Part shown: one piece after another, positions 34,651-47,390 of the stretch | Numbering within the stretch: position 1 is the stretch's first letter | Layout of the letters: each line of letters begins with the position of its first letter | Source of the DNA: Undaria pinnatifida | Taxonomy: Eukaryota > Sar > Phaeophyceae > Laminariales > Alariaceae | Reading direction: 5' to 3' | DNA: 64,000 bases | Assembly: GCA_012845835.1 (NCBI GenBank) | Contig: JABAKD010000014.1 | Location: forward strand, 4,697,896-4,761,895 | Translations under genes and position numbers: made by a program | Notes under the pieces: generated by a model | Told to the model about the DNA's origin: nothing | The model's database searches: none | The model's input: only the letters and a program-made list of their open reading frames with translations

Positions 34651-36634
34651 AAACCGAACCGAACCGAACCGAACCGAACCGAACCGAACCGAACCGAACC
34701 GAACCGAACCGAACCGAACTAAAAACCGATCCGATCCGATCCGATCCAAACCGAACTGAAACCGATCCGATCCGATCCGATATGAAACCGATCCGATCCG
34801 ATCCGATCCGACCCGATCCGATCCGACCCGATCCGATCCGATCCGATCCGATCCGATCTAAACCGAACTGAAACCGATCCGATCCCATCCGATCTGATCC
34901 GAACTGAAACCAATCCGATCCAATTAGATCCAATCCGATCCAATCCGATCCAATCCAATCCGATCCGATCCGATTACCGACATCCGATCCGATCCGATCC
35001 GATTACCGACATCCGATCCGATCCGATCCGATTTCCGATCCAAGGCGATCCGATTTCCGATCCGATCAAGTCCGATCCGATCCGATCCGATCCGATCCGA
35101 TCCGATCCGATCCGATCCGATCCGATCCGATCCGATCCGATCCGATCCGATCCGATTTCCAATCCGATTTCCGATTAGACTCCCGATCCAATTTCCGATT
35201 CGATTTCCGATCCAATCTGATCCGATCCGATTTCCAATCGAAATATTTCCGATTTCTGATCCGATTTTCGACCCGATTTTCGTTTCGACTTCCGATCCGA
35301 TTTAATCCGATTTCCGATCCGATTTCCGATCCGATCCCATCTGATCCGATCCAATCCGATCCAATTTCCGATTCGATTTCCGATCCAATCCGATCCGATC
35401 CGATTTCCGATCCGATCCCATCTGATCCGATCCAATCCGATCCAATTTCCGATTCGATTTCCGATCCAATCCGATCCGATCCGATTTACAATCAGATTAT
35501 TTCGGATTTCCGATCCGATTTTCGATCCCGTTTCCGACGCAATTTCCGATCCGATTTCCAATCCGATTTCCGACCCGATTTTCATTCCGATTTCCGATCT
35601 TATTTCCGATCCGATTTCCGATCCGAGTTCCGATCCGATTTTTGATCAGACTTCCGATCCAATATCCGATTCGATTTTCGATTCGACTTCCAATAGGATT
35701 TTCGAACCTATTTCCGATCCGATTTTTGATCCGATTTTCGATTCGATTCCGGATCCGATCCGATCCTATCCGATTTTTGATCCGATTTATGACCTCATTA
35801 AATACTTCCGATCTGATTTCCGGTCTGAATCAGATTTGATTCCCGACCCGATCTCCGATCCGCATTCATTTGATCCGATCTGATCCAATCCGATTCGATC
35901 CGATCCGATCCGATCTGATCCAATCCGATTCGATTCGATCCGATCCGATCCGATCCGATCCGATCCGATCCGATCCGATCCGATCCGATCCGATTCGATC
36001 TGATCTGATCCGATCTGATCCGATCCGATCCGATTCTCGATCAAATCTTATCCGATTTCCGATCCGATTTCCGATCCGATTTTCAATTTTCTTTCTGATA
36101 GGATTTCCGATCCGATTTCTGATCCGATTTCCGATCCGATTTCCGATCCAATTTCCGATTCGATTTCCGATTTGATTTTCGATAAGATTGCTGATCCAAT
36201 TTCCATTCCGATTTCCGATCCGATCCGACCTGATCCGATTCTATCCGATTTCCGATCCGATTTCCGATCAGACTTCCGATCAAAATTCCGATTCGATTTC
36301 CGATTCCATCCGATCCGATACGATTTCCGATCGAAATATTTCCGATTCCCAGTCTAATTTTAGATCCGATTTCCGAACCGATTTCTGATCAGATTTCCGA
36401 TATAATTTTCGATCAAATTTTATCCGGTTTTCGATCTGATTTTCGATCCGATTTTCAATTCGATTTGCGATCCGATTCCGGATCAGACTTCCGATCTAAT
36501 TTCCGATTTGATTTTTCGATTCGACTTCCCATAGGATTTCCGATTCAACTTCCGATCCAAATAATTTTCGATCTGATTTTCGATTTGATTTCCGATTCGA
36601 TTGCCGATCCGATCCGATCCGATTCGGTCCGATC

Positions 36635-36979
36635 TGTAGACACGCCTAAGCTAGGCGAGGTCTACTGACCAGAAAGTATCCCCCCCTGGCCTGAGAGGGG
36701 CTGGCCAGCACCATTCAGGTGCCAAGAAAGGAGAGAGAAGTTGTTGTATTAGCTCCGAACACAAGAAAACAAACGATCTCAACGTCATCCCCGAAGTCCT
36801 ATATATATCAGAATCCAGAAGAGGATGATGAGTAGAATCCCCTACTACAGTAGTTGTCTTCAGATCTAAATAACGTCCACACACCACATCAGATCCTCAA
36901 CAGACAATCACCAACAAGAAGATCAACTGTCGCGTCTTACCAACAACACTACACACTCTCTGGTGCTCCACTGTCCACA
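36635..36979 (+). mobile_element. solo-LTR-like insertion
   Basis: 345 bp of non-satellite DNA starting TGTAGACACGCC and ending CTGTCCACA, flanked by GGTCCGATC (36626-36634) and GGTCCGATA (36980-36988). TG...CA ends fit an LTR, but a 9-bp duplication is longer than usual and the repetitive flank makes it weak evidence. Confidence 0.5.
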
Positions 36980-37498
36980 GGTCCGATACAACTCCAATCT
37001 GATTTTCGACTTGATTCTCGATCCGATTTTCCATCTGATTTTCGATCCGATTTCCGATCCGATTTCCGATCCGATTTCCGATTTGCTTTCCGATAAGATT
37101 GCCGATCCGAATAACAATCCGATTTCCGATCCGATCCGACCTGATCCGATCCGATCCGATCCGATTTCCGATCCGATTTCCGATCAGACTCCCTATCCAA
37201 TTTCCGATTCGATTTCCGATCCGATCTGATCCAATCAGATTCGATCCGATCCGATTCGGTCCGATCCGATCCGATCCGATCTGATCCGATCTGATCTGAT
37301 CCGATCCGATTTCCGATCCAATCTTATCCGATTTCGGATAGGATTTCCGATCCGATTTCCGATCCGATTTCCAATTTTCTTTCCGATAGGATTTACGATC
37401 CGATTTACATTCCGTTCCGATCCGATCCGACCTGATCCGATCCGATCCGATCCGATCCGATCCGATCCGATTTCCGATCCGATTTCCGATCACATTTA

Positions 37499-38035
37499 AC
37501 ATGATATTCGTGAAACGAAGAACAAAACTTTTGGAGAAGAACAAGAGTTTCAGGGCATAGGAGAAACCCGAAGAAGAGGAGACACGAGCTCAAAAGAGGA
37601 GAGGATTGATATAAATTGGTGGACTCTTTATTTTATCTCGTATCATTTCTAACGTTCATGGCGGTTGCCTACCATCGGTTGATGCCTTTTCAGTGAAGAA
37701 TCGATTATTTTTGTCACTTTTGTGTCAAAACGGTCTCGGCCATATCTTGCATCAAAAAACAGGCGCTGCATGTTGTAGCTCTTGTCGATTCCGTAAATAG
37801 AAAGCGAGCAAAGCCACACGGACTTGTTTGATGGCGATCGGCATGACTACCAACAATCGTTTCGGGCACACCTCTCTCTTCCGTGCAGTAGGTACGATAT
37901 ACAGCGTCGTCACATGGACAGATACACGTCTATTTTACTGTTGATTTGCGATGAAATCATACGAAACGCTGAGTATAACACAGCCACCGAGCCATTCAGC
38001 CTACGTGCCCCTGGTGCTTCTGCTGTTAACTGTTG

Positions 38036-38068
<33 letters not shown>

Positions 38069-38801
38069 TGTTTGCTCTCTGCCTGGCCCGTTGCGTAATA
38101 TCTCAAATAACGGACTGTCCCGTTTGCCACGCGCATGAAAAAGCATATGCCTCGCTTGCAGAACGGATATATATCATGAGGTCGAACCCATCTTCAGACT
38201 TCCATGCGCGAGCTATGAGAGAGCAATGAACGCCGGGACGAACGCTACTATATCTGCTTCTGTGGCTTCGGCTTTAGCTTGTACTGCGGCTGCTTTTACT
38301 TACTTGGTACTGCTGATGTTTTCGCTGCTGTGCTGCTGTGCTAATACGGGTACTGCGCTGTTAACTGTTGCTGCTTCCGCTGCTATCTGCTGCTGCTGGA
38401 TGAAAGTGTTCTTTAATAGTTCGTTCTGGAATATTTTGTCTCACCATCATAATAGAGATTCCATATAGACAGACGAAGAAACACCAATCCCCTCCACCCT
38501 CAACGAAAGCGTGAGGAGCGTCGCCAAGCAATCGGGTTCGCGGAGAGTGTGCTTGGGAGGGTGAGGACGAGCCGCTTTATCAGCGACGTAGCGAGCAGTG
38601 CGTTCGAGCCCAAAATCATGTGCAAGGTACCTGGTATCTTGTTCTGTTGTTCTTATTTTTTCGTTTTGCTGTGCGATATCATATGATACAAGCAGTATGA
38701 TATACCGGTATCCACCATTGATCAAGATCCGATCGGCTTTTTTTGTTGGATATCCTTGTTCTTCTCCAAAGGTTTTGTTCTTCGTTTCACGAATATCATG
38801 T
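37499..38801. mobile_element. 1.3-kb TIR transposon with TA target site
   Basis: Near-perfect 47-bp terminal inverted repeats (37499-37545 and 38755-38801; one mismatch; starting ACATGATATTCGTGAAACG) are bounded by TA on both sides (37497-37498, 38802-38803) inside the satellite. The interior includes GCT microsatellites (38035-38068 and 38280-38400) and no transposase frame. TA sites point to Tc1/mariner-type mobilisation, but the family is unproven. Confidence 0.72.
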
Positions 38802-41689
38802 TATTTCCGATCAGACTTCCTATCCAATTTTTGATTCAATTTCCGATCCGATCTGATCCAATCCGATTCGATCCGATCCGATCCGATCCGATCCGATCCG
38901 ATCCGATCCGATCCGATCCGATCCGATTTCCGATCCGATTTCCGATCAGATTCCGATCCAATTTCTGATTCGATTTCCGATCCGATCCGATCCGATCCGA
39001 TCCGATCCGATCCGATCCGATTCGATCCGATACCATTTCCGATCGAATAATTTCCGATTTCCAGTCCGATTTCCGATCCGATTTACGAACCGATTTCTGA
39101 TCAGATTTCTGATCCGATTTTCGAACCGAGTTCTGATCAGATTTCCGATCTGATTTTCGATCAAATCTTGTCTGATTTTCGATATGATTTTCGATTCGAT
39201 TTCCGATTCGATTTCCGATCCGATTTCCGATCCGATTTCCGACCAGACTTTCGATCTTATTTCCAATTTAATTCTTGATTCGACTTCCGATATAATTTTC
39301 GATTCAAATTCTGATCCAATTTTCGATCTAATTTTCGATTTCATTTCCGATTCGATAGCCGATCCGATTCGATCCGATTCGGTCCGATCCGAGACAACTC
39401 CGATCTGATTTCCGACTTCATTTTCGATCTGATTTTCGAAATTGTTTTCGATCTGATTCCCGATCCGCTTTCCGATCCGATTTCCGATCATACTTCCGAT
39501 CTAATTTCGGATTTGATTTTCGATTCGACTTCCGATAGGATTTCCGATTCAACTTCTGATTCAATTTTCGATTTGATTTTCGATCTGATTTTCGATTTGA
39601 TTTCCGACTCGATAGCCGATCCGATTCGATCCGATTCGGTCCGATCCGATACATTCCAATCTGATTTTCGACTTGATTCTCGATCCGATTTTTCATCTGA
39701 TTTTCGATCCGATTTCCGATCCGATTTCCGATAGGATTTCCGATCTGATTTCCGATCCGATATCCGATCCGATTTCTGATTTTCTTTCTGATAAGATTGC
39801 CGATCCGATTTCCAATCCGGTTTCCGATCCGATCCGACCTGATCCGATCCGATCCGATATGATTTCCGATCCGATTTCCGATCAGACTTCCGATCCAATT
39901 ACTGATTCGATTTCCGATCCGATCCGATCCGATACAATTGCCGATCGAATTATTTCCGATTCACAGTCCGATTTCCGATCCGATTTCCCAACCGATTTTT
40001 GATCAGGTTTCCGATCCGATTTTCGAACCGATTTCTGATCAGATTTCCGATCTGTTTTTGGATCAAATCTTCTCTGAATTTTTATCTGATTTTCGATCCG
40101 ATTTCCGATCCGATTTACGATCCGATTTCCGATCAGACTTTCGATCTAATTTCCAATTTGATTCTTGATTCGACTTCCGATATAATTTTTTGTTCAACTT
40201 CTGATCCAACTTTCGATCTGATTTTCGATTTGGTTTCCGATTCGATTGCCGATCCGATCCGATCCGATTCGGTCCGATCCGATACCACTCCGATCTGATT
40301 TCCGACTTGATTTTCGATCTCCGATTTACGATCCGATTTCCGAACCGATTTCTGGTCAGGTTTTCGATCCGATTTTTGAACCGATTTCTGATCAGATTTC
40401 CGATCTGATTTTCGATCAAATCTTGTCCGATTTTTGATCTGATTTCCGATCCGATTTCCGATCCGATTTCCGATCCGATTTCCGATCCGATTTCCGATCA
40501 GACTTCCGATCTAATTTCCAACTTGATTCTTGATTCGACTTCCGATATAATTTTCGATTCAACTTTTCATCCAATTTTTGATCTGATTTTCGACTTGAAT
40601 TCCGATTCGATTGCCGATCCGATCCGATCCGTTTCGGTCCTATCCGATACCACTCCGATCTGATTACCGACTTGATTTCCGATCCGATTTCCTATCTGAT
40701 TTTCGATCCGATTTCCGATCCGATTTCTGATCCGAATTTCGATCTGATTTCCGATCAGACTTCCGATCTAATTTCCGATTTGATTTTTGATTCGACTTCC
40801 GATAGGATTTCCGATTTAACTTCTGATCCAATTTTCGATCTGATTTTCGATTTGATTTCTGATCCGATTGCAGATCCTATCTGATCCGATTCGGTCCGAT
40901 CCGATACAAGTCCAATTTGATTTTCGACTTGATTGTCGTTCCGATTTTTCATCTGATTTTCTATCCGATTTCCAATCCGATTTCCGATAGGATTTCCGAT
41001 CCGATTTCCGATCCGATTTCCGATCCGATTTTCAATAGGATTTCAAATCCGATTTCCGATGCGCTATACGATCCGATTTGCGATCCGATTTCCGGTCCGA
41101 TTCCCGATCCGGTTTCCCATCCAATTTTCGATCCGATTTTTTATTCAATTTCCGATAGGATTTTGGATCCGATTTCCGATCCGATTTCCGATCCGATTTC
41201 CAATCTGATTTCCGATTTTATTTCTGATCCGATCGCCGATCCGAAACCGATTCGGTTTTCGATCCGATTTCCGATAAGATTTCCGATAGGATATCCGATC
41301 CGATTTCCGATCCGATTTCTGATTCGATTTCCGATAGTATTTACTATCCGAATCCGATCCGATCCGATTCGATCCGATCCGTTTCGATCCGATCCGATCC
41401 GATCCGATTCGATCCGACCCGATATGATCCTATCCTATCCGATCTGATCCGATACGATTCCCGATTTCCGATCCGAATCCGAATCCGATTCGATCCGATC
41501 TGATCCGATCCGATCTTATCTCCGATCCGATCTCTGATCCGAATCTGATCTGATCCGATCCGATTTCCGATCCAATTTCTGATCCAAATCCGATCCGATC
41601 CGATCCGATTCGATCCGAGTACTTACTCGTAATTTTAATCACGAGTACTTGTAATTTGAGAACTTGCAATTTTTATTGCAAGTACTCGC

Positions 41690-41955
41690 GTCGGATCCCG
41701 ATCCGATCCGACCCGACCCGACTCGACCTGACCTGACCCGACCCGACTCGACCGGACCCGACTCGACACGATCCTTCCCAACCCGACCCGACCCGACCCG
41801 ATCCGATCCGACCCGATCCGTTGTGAGATTTCGAACGCCTCCATACCCTGTACCCCCGAGTCGACCCGCGAGTGTTCGAAAACTTCCTGTTCGAAAACTT
41901 CCTGAGATGACCCGTGAGCCGGATCATGACCCGTGCAAAAAGCCTTGCAAAAAAA
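41690..41955 (-). repeat. degenerate right border of the satellite (GACCC repeats)
   Basis: CGACCCGACCCGACTCGACC repeats, GAAAACTTCCTGTTCGAAAA, and a final CCGTGCAAAAAGCCTTG resemble the inner and outer parts of the hAT-like right terminus (CCGTGAAAAGCCCTG). No matching target-site duplication with the left side was found. Confidence 0.45.
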
Positions 41956-41959
41956 TCGA

Positions 41960-42005
41960 TACCGGGTTTGGGCCACTCGCGCGAATGGCCCCGTGCCTTA
42001 CTCAA
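41960..42005. mobile_element. family B fragment
   Basis: GGGCCACTCGCGCGAATGGC followed by CCGTGCCTTAC. Confidence 0.35.
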
Positions 42006-42104
42006 GAACTCAAGAACGTACTTCTATTACACAGGTTTAGTTAGGGCAGCCTAGTAAGCAACTCCATGACCGTGTGCATTATTACTATATCACGAAATCG
42101 AAAA

Positions 42105-42245
42105 CAAAAACAAAAAACTGCAAAGACGAATAGAGGGTTGTAACCTATTGCGCGGCTCTGTTGGACCACTATAAATAGAGGCGCTCACAATGAACCCGAA
42201 TGGCCTCCCCGCCTCATGTAAAATGAGCTTTTTACACAGGTTTTT
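42105..42245. repeat. dispersed repeat, copy 1 of 2
   Basis: Shares GCGGCTCTGTTGGACCACTA and GAGGCGCTCA with 43195-43285. Confidence 0.45.
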
Positions 42246-42419
42246 TTAGTGCAGTGCAGCGGAACGAACAACTCCATCCAGGTGACCGTGCATAATATCA
42301 TACATCAACATTATTAGTGTGACATTGTATCTATTTCTTGCTGCATGCAATGGATAACAGTTTTCAGGTTACTCAACGCACGCTAATGTCAGCATCATCA
42401 TGGTTCATTGTACGCTTAA

Positions 42420-42530
42420 TGTCCATTATGAATATTATTATTGTTTCATTGGCCATCTGACAATGTAGCGCGAGTGTCAAAAACCAGAAACATGATGAAA
42501 CAACACAACATCCAGATGAAAGCGTGAAAC
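42420..42530. repeat. dispersed repeat J, copy 2
   Basis: Matches 13275-13400 (GCGCGAGTGTCAAAAACCAG). It is the target into which the A-tailed retroposon inserted. Confidence 0.6.
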
Positions 42531-42544
42531 GATGTTTCCGCCAA

Positions 42545-42967
42545 GGACCAACGCCCAAATGGGTAGGGTGGACCGTAACTGGACCAAGTCCGGCGGAAGG
42601 CCATCTCCCATGGCCAGGGGTTTTGTTAGTGGGTAAGCTTGCGCAAGTCCCACACTACCCGGAAAGATGACATTCCGGGTGGCTATCTCCACCGAAACTG
42701 ACCCTCAGGGGACAGGCCGGGTCGACATACACACGCATCCGTATACAACGGCAGCTTGCGCTGCCGGGGTTGTAACGAAGACCACTGATAGGGACAACTT
42801 ACGCTATACCTACAATAAGACCCGAAGGGTGCGCCAGCTAGCGTTGGGCTGCGAAAGCAGCTGAGTTAAATCGACACACGACGCGTATGAAAATACGTGG
42901 AAGTGTGGTGAGCTACGTAAAGCTATATTTTTCTCCATCCGCCGGAGGATAAAAAAAAAAAAAAAAA
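42545..42967 (+). mobile_element. A-tailed retroposon I, full copy with target-site duplication
   Basis: 423 bp from GGACCAACGCCC to a poly(A) run of about 19, flanked by a perfect 13-bp duplication ATGTTTCCGCCAA (42532-42544 and 42968-42980). The 3' half matches the truncated copy at 20005-20240, and the last CCATCCGCCGGAGGATAAAG segment also appears at 25278-25300. No coding frame; it is a SINE or a heavily 5'-truncated LINE. Confidence 0.82.
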
Positions 42968-42999
42968 ATGTTTCCGCCAACCAAAAACTGCGAATACTA

Positions 43000-43711
43000 G
43001 ATGTACCTCCCTGTTCTCCTGGCCCTGCCCCCTCCAGCGCCGCAAGGGCCAAGTTCCCACCCATACATTTCCGAAGAAGCATCGAACGACAACCCTATGT
43101 CCACATACATAATAAATGGCTGGTTTGCTGAAAATTGATTAGGTTTTGACTCATCATAACGAGCTACAAAAAACGGGCCCGCGACCGAAAAAAGCGGCAC
43201 AAAACGAAAAATAAGGTCGTGAGTAGCCTGTTGCGGCTCTGGTGGGACCACTAACGCAATATAGAAGAGGCGCTCAAAATAACCCCCCCGCCAATTTTTG
43301 CACGTGGAATTTCATTCTGTATCATTTTTGCAAAAAAGTTGCGCTTTGTTAATAAATCATGAATTATCTGGTCCAGTGAGCGACCGCTGTCCTTCCTGTT
43401 GTTGAAAACAACAGCTCTGTCTGTTCGCGTGTTCTACCAGTCTGCCAGCACCGTCCCGTGCGGTACCCACTTTGTATCCCCACAAGCACGATCAACCACA
43501 CAATGCCAGACAGCTCTGCTGCTGCTGCTGTCATAGTAAGCTACGTACGTACTCCGCCAAAAAAACTATAAACCGTATCGCCGAATTCTCTCTATGAACA
43601 CCAAACAAACAACATATTGTTCTTATCGGTTCCCGATTCCTAATAATATTTCTCTTTTCTGCACCATCATCACGACATATATATAAATGTACGACGTGCA
43701 TATGGTATAGA
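43000..43711. other. unassigned interval
   Basis: Contains the second copy of the 42105 repeat (43195-43285) and a short CTG run (43516-43530). No exon was recognised. Confidence 0.45.
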
Positions 43712-44195
43712 TACTGATTCTACGATAGCCCCCCCCCAAACCAGCTTTTATTCTATTTTATTTTTAGGTCCTCCCGAAGATCCGGGTGAAAAAAGCTTGA
43801 GCTCCATACGCTTTCGCTTGTGTACCAGTTTTTGTCCATCTGCAAAACGCAGACGTGGTGTTAAGCTCGCCCCTTCGGTTTAGTCAACACCTTGGGCTTG
43901 CCGGCGTTCTTCGGCCGACCCCTACAAGGTTCGGCCAAGAAGGTGAGATAGCCACCCACAACAGCGATTTTCTGTAACGAACGTTGCATGGCTGCTCGAC
44001 ACGAGGAATTATGCTATGAAGAAACTATCTTCATGCGTTTCCGTGGTTGCAAAGGACTATTATATCGAACGATGACATCGAGGTGGCAAGGGGCACCGTA
44101 TTTCAGGAGATACGGCCGGGAACTGGTTGATAAACCGGCGATTTCGTTGAAGAAAAGTTGGGGGGACTACCGTAGAACGATTCTTAATACTTTCT
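43712..44195 (+). mobile_element. family D MITE, long copy
   Basis: From GATTCTACGATAGCCCCC to CTACCGTAGAACGATTC, with GCATGGCTGCTCGACACGAG and AACCGGCGATTTCGTTGAAG. An extra segment of about 200 bp near the left end makes it longer than the other copies. Confidence 0.65.
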
Positions 44196-44238
44196 TACTC
44201 ACAGACGTCTAAGATAGATCTCACGAGGTAGATCAGCT

Positions 44239-44517
44239 GACGCGTGCTACGATAGAGGGGTGCATCACTTTTTTTTCTAATACTAACCCTCAATTTGGGA
44301 GCGTAAGACCTCTCCCAAATAAATCTGATTTTTGGAGAAAAATCAAAACTGCGCTACACCGGAGAGAAGATGCAATGGCCTAGGTATACACACTAACAAG
44401 AACCACGCCCAAAAAATGGCCTACTTTCCACGATCTTGGGTTAATAAGGATCGCCCCGTCATTCAGAAACCATTTCAGCCAAAAAGTGGTGTACCCTCTA
44501 CATCGTCGCACGCGTCA
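44239..44517 (-). mobile_element. family A MITE
   Basis: From GACGCGTGCTACGATAGAGG to TCGTCGCACGCGTC, with GGGAGCGTAAGACCTCTCCC inside. Confidence 0.68.
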
Positions 44518-44572
44518 TCTGGACTCTATATATTTGAATCGTCATGGATGGTGTGTTGTGTACAGGAGACGA

Positions 44573-44850
44573 ATGCTACCATGATAGAGGCACAACACCT
44601 ATCCTTTCCTAGTACTCCTCACTTGACCTAGAGGCAAAAACTGAATCTTGAGTAAAATGAAGGAGAAACTTGATGAACGGTAGAGACTACTCATTTATTT
44701 GACATGCTTAACGACTAAGAAGGACTTTTTATGCGAAGAAAAAAACTGATAGTTTCTGGCGATTTTGGGTTTTTTGAAGGAGTCATCATGTCGTTCAGAA
44801 AACATTTCAGCCAAAGAATGCTACCTAGAGCTATACCGTAGCAACCGTCG
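44573..44850 (-). mobile_element. family A-like MITE, diverged
   Basis: From AATGCTACCATGATAGAGGC to CTATACCGTAGCAACCGTC; the core keeps GGCGATTTTGGGTTTT and CAGAAAACATTTCAGCC. Confidence 0.5.
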
Positions 44851-45159
44851 GGATCTATCTACGAAGTGCCGATCCAACAACGGAATAAAAGTACCTGCCA
44901 TGTATGTCTAGATCGTTGAGATCACACGGCTCTCATCCGGTGACATGATTTGTAGGCCGCACAGATGGATTATATTAGGACCAGGGATCTGGCTGTGGCT
45001 AGCCTGACAGACATCATAATACGGCTGGCAGTTCACTCAAAAATCAATTTTCAGGTGAGTTCTGGTGGAGCTCTTCAAAATGAAGCAAGGTGCTTCAAAT
45101 TCAGATAAAACCAGTGCACGTCTAACCACCGTTTATAGCATGCATATATGCCATGCGGT

Positions 45160-45435
45160 GACGCGTGCTACGACAGAGCAGGTGGCGCTTCTTTTTTCGC
45201 AAAATATTTTTCTGGATTGCGGAACTCCTTAACGCAACAAGATAACGCTGAAATTGTTTTATTATGCCGTTTTATATTTGCATGCGAAGTACATTTTTTT
45301 TCCGTTTTATATACCTAAGACATGGGATTTTTCATAGAGAACCTTGCGCTTTTCATTTTTCTCCTATTTAGTTTTTGGGTGGTTGGGTGTATATAGAAAT
45401 ACTCAAGAGTGAGAGGAGTCCGCACGAAAAAAACG
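45160..45435 (+). mobile_element. family A-like MITE, diverged
   Basis: Starts GACGCGTGCTACGACAGAGC and contains GGAACTCCTTAACGCAACAA and GACATGGGATTTTTCATAG; the right end is degraded. Confidence 0.5.
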
Positions 45436-45439
45436 GTGC

Positions 45440-46848
45440 ATTCCTGCCGCTCAGCATGTCCTGCCATCGGTTTTCATGTCGTAATTTGTTTTTCGTCGGC
45501 TGTCGGCGTTCCACGTGGGGAGGAGGCATGATCGCGCATCAGCACCTCACTTTGCACTGGAAAATATTTCGAGGCGAAATAAAGCTATACACGGCATATC
45601 CGCTGATTTGCTGGGCACTACGTATTGCTGTAAGAATGCTTGCCCCGGTGCCTGGTAAAAATGCCATTTTCCACCCATCACCCCACCTCGTACACGTAGA
45701 ATACCCCTCCTGCCCCCCCCCGCCTCTGCCACCCTCTCCTCCATGTAATAATCAAGACTTTCCTTTTCGTGACTGTTGCCCCCGGTCCCCTTATGTGAAA
45801 GCCACAGTATCATGAACTAGTGTGTCCGTAAATAAAAGGACCGTGTTATATATTGAATTAATACCAAAACGGTACTTGTAGTTCAAGACAGATCGGTACC
45901 AGGCGCATATATAACCCTCTTCTCCTGTCTCTATTGCACAGTGCACTCGAAAAGTATGTATGCACACAAAAACCAAATATGTTCTCCTCGAAAACGTGAG
46001 TGCAAACCTCCAGTTCACGGCTCTCAAAAAAATCCCAAACTAAAACCAAGTGTTTTTCCTGAAGAAAAAAAAGTGGGAGCAGTTCTGGAGAGGCTTATAA
46101 CGTACATGTCATATCTGAGTGTCCAACACGCAGCTGTAGTGACCGTTATAAAGCACCAACCGAAACAAAACAAAAAACGAAAGAAACCACATCCATATGT
46201 TAATTCGACATAGAATCAAACAACTGCGACAAGAAAAACGTTCGCGGATGCCTTGAGGGCGGGAAGGACGACTTCGCTATAGACACGTGACCTCTCAGTT
46301 TTATGGGTCTCAAGAGGGAAAACACTAAAATGAAAAGGGAGAAAAAAAAAAGTGGGAAAAAACGAAAAAAAGGTTGGGGGGATCCCATGACGAAAAAAAC
46401 GATCAAACTGAAAAAAACGGTCCAAAACAAGCAGCCCGGGCTACTACATACGACCAAGGATGCGTATTGCGCAGATATCTACCGGTGTAATACCGTATAA
46501 TGAGCAGATGTGAGAACCGCACTCAAGAACCGCTATCATAAAGCCACACCTGGTGGCAGGGGGGATTGATTGTTACCATCCCCGTTTCATAATAGGTTAG
46601 AGCTTTCTAATATTATTGGATTGGCGCACTTCTACCTATCAACAGAGAGGCTTGCTTTACAAAATCTTCAAGAACAACATTATTTTTTTCCGAGAACATC
46701 GTATGGATTAGCGAACCTTTCCCGAACCGTTCGCGGACCGTTCCCGAAACCGTTCCTGAACCGTTCGCGAACCGAGACCGGCAACGCCCATCCCTGCCAT
46801 ACACTGTGAAGATTTCGTCAAGAAGTAGCGTCCGAACTACGAAGCCTT
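45440..46848. other. unassigned interval
   Basis: No conserved coding block. A CCGTTCGCGAAC-type short repeat at 46715-46780, ending near CCCATCCCTG, resembles a hAT-like subterminal array but lacks the opposite end. Confidence 0.4.
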
Positions 46849-46849
46849 C

Positions 46850-47118
46850 GCGCATGCTACGTTAGAGGTGCACTGGCAATATTAATATATTGCCTTCTTA
46901 AGGTTGGATGCTTAAGGAGCTCCATTCCTCATCACCCAAAACATTAGTTCGAGCAAAAACTGGAAGTGGCACTCGGATGAACAAAACCCGCGGCCCAGGT
47001 ACATACAAAACAATCATAACGGTGTTTTTTCCGGCGATTAGGGGTTGAGGAGCCCCGAAAATCAGAAGAAAAAAAAAAATGCCCAAAAAAAGTTACTCCC
47101 TCTATCGTAGCACGCGTC
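46850..47118 (-). mobile_element. family A MITE
   Basis: From CGCATGCTACGTTAGAGGTG to CCTCTATCGTAGCACGCGTC. Confidence 0.62.
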
Positions 47119-47204
47119 CTTCTTCCAGGAATTAGTGTTGAGTGACCTGCTGCGCGCTGGCGCCACACGCTTGCGCCCGACAAACGACACCATATGTACC
47201 TTCT

Positions 47205-47310
47205 CTTTTGGTCTGTCTCTCTGCCTGTCTGTCTCCGTCTCTATTATCTCGGGTCTCAACATGGCTCTTCTGTCTCCGTCTCTTATCTCGGGTCTCAACA
47301 TGGCTCTAAA
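47205..47310. repeat. two-copy 38-bp repeat
   Basis: TCTCGGGTCTCAACATGGCT with preceding TCTGTCTCCGTCTC occurs twice in tandem. Confidence 0.7.
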
Positions 47311-47390
47311 GAAACGCTTTGGCCTAGCATCACAGCCACAAGTAGAGTAGCACACCCAAATCATTTCAAGTACACAGCACTAGCGGGCCC

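Larger units (their letters stand above)
34640..41640. repeat. GATCC / GATTTCC satellite, about 7 kb
   Basis: Starts as (GAACC)n at 34640-34715, becomes (GATCC)n, and from about 35150 is mostly a 12-bp unit GATCCGATTTCC with TTCGA/CTGAT variants. Higher-order structure is visible: CGATTCGGTCCGATCCGA with ACTCC recurs near 39375, 39635, 40265, 40635 and 40890. Because the unit lacks stops in several frames it gives long Ser/Asp/Arg/Ile or Pro/Ile/Arg/Phe frames on both strands; none is a gene. Two foreign inserts interrupt it (36635-36979, 37499-38801). Confidence 0.95.

Noticed and set aside
34527-41963. 8-bp target duplication for the whole satellite block
   Set aside because: TTGATTTG before 34535 does not match the bases after the degenerate right end (CAAAAAAA), so the block cannot be shown to be a single transposon copy.
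34583-41976. Many long open frames reading SDRIGSDRIG or PIRSDPIR on both strands
   Set aside because: They are the GATCC satellite read in stop-free frames; the sequence is a simple repeat with array-wide variants and no splice or start context.
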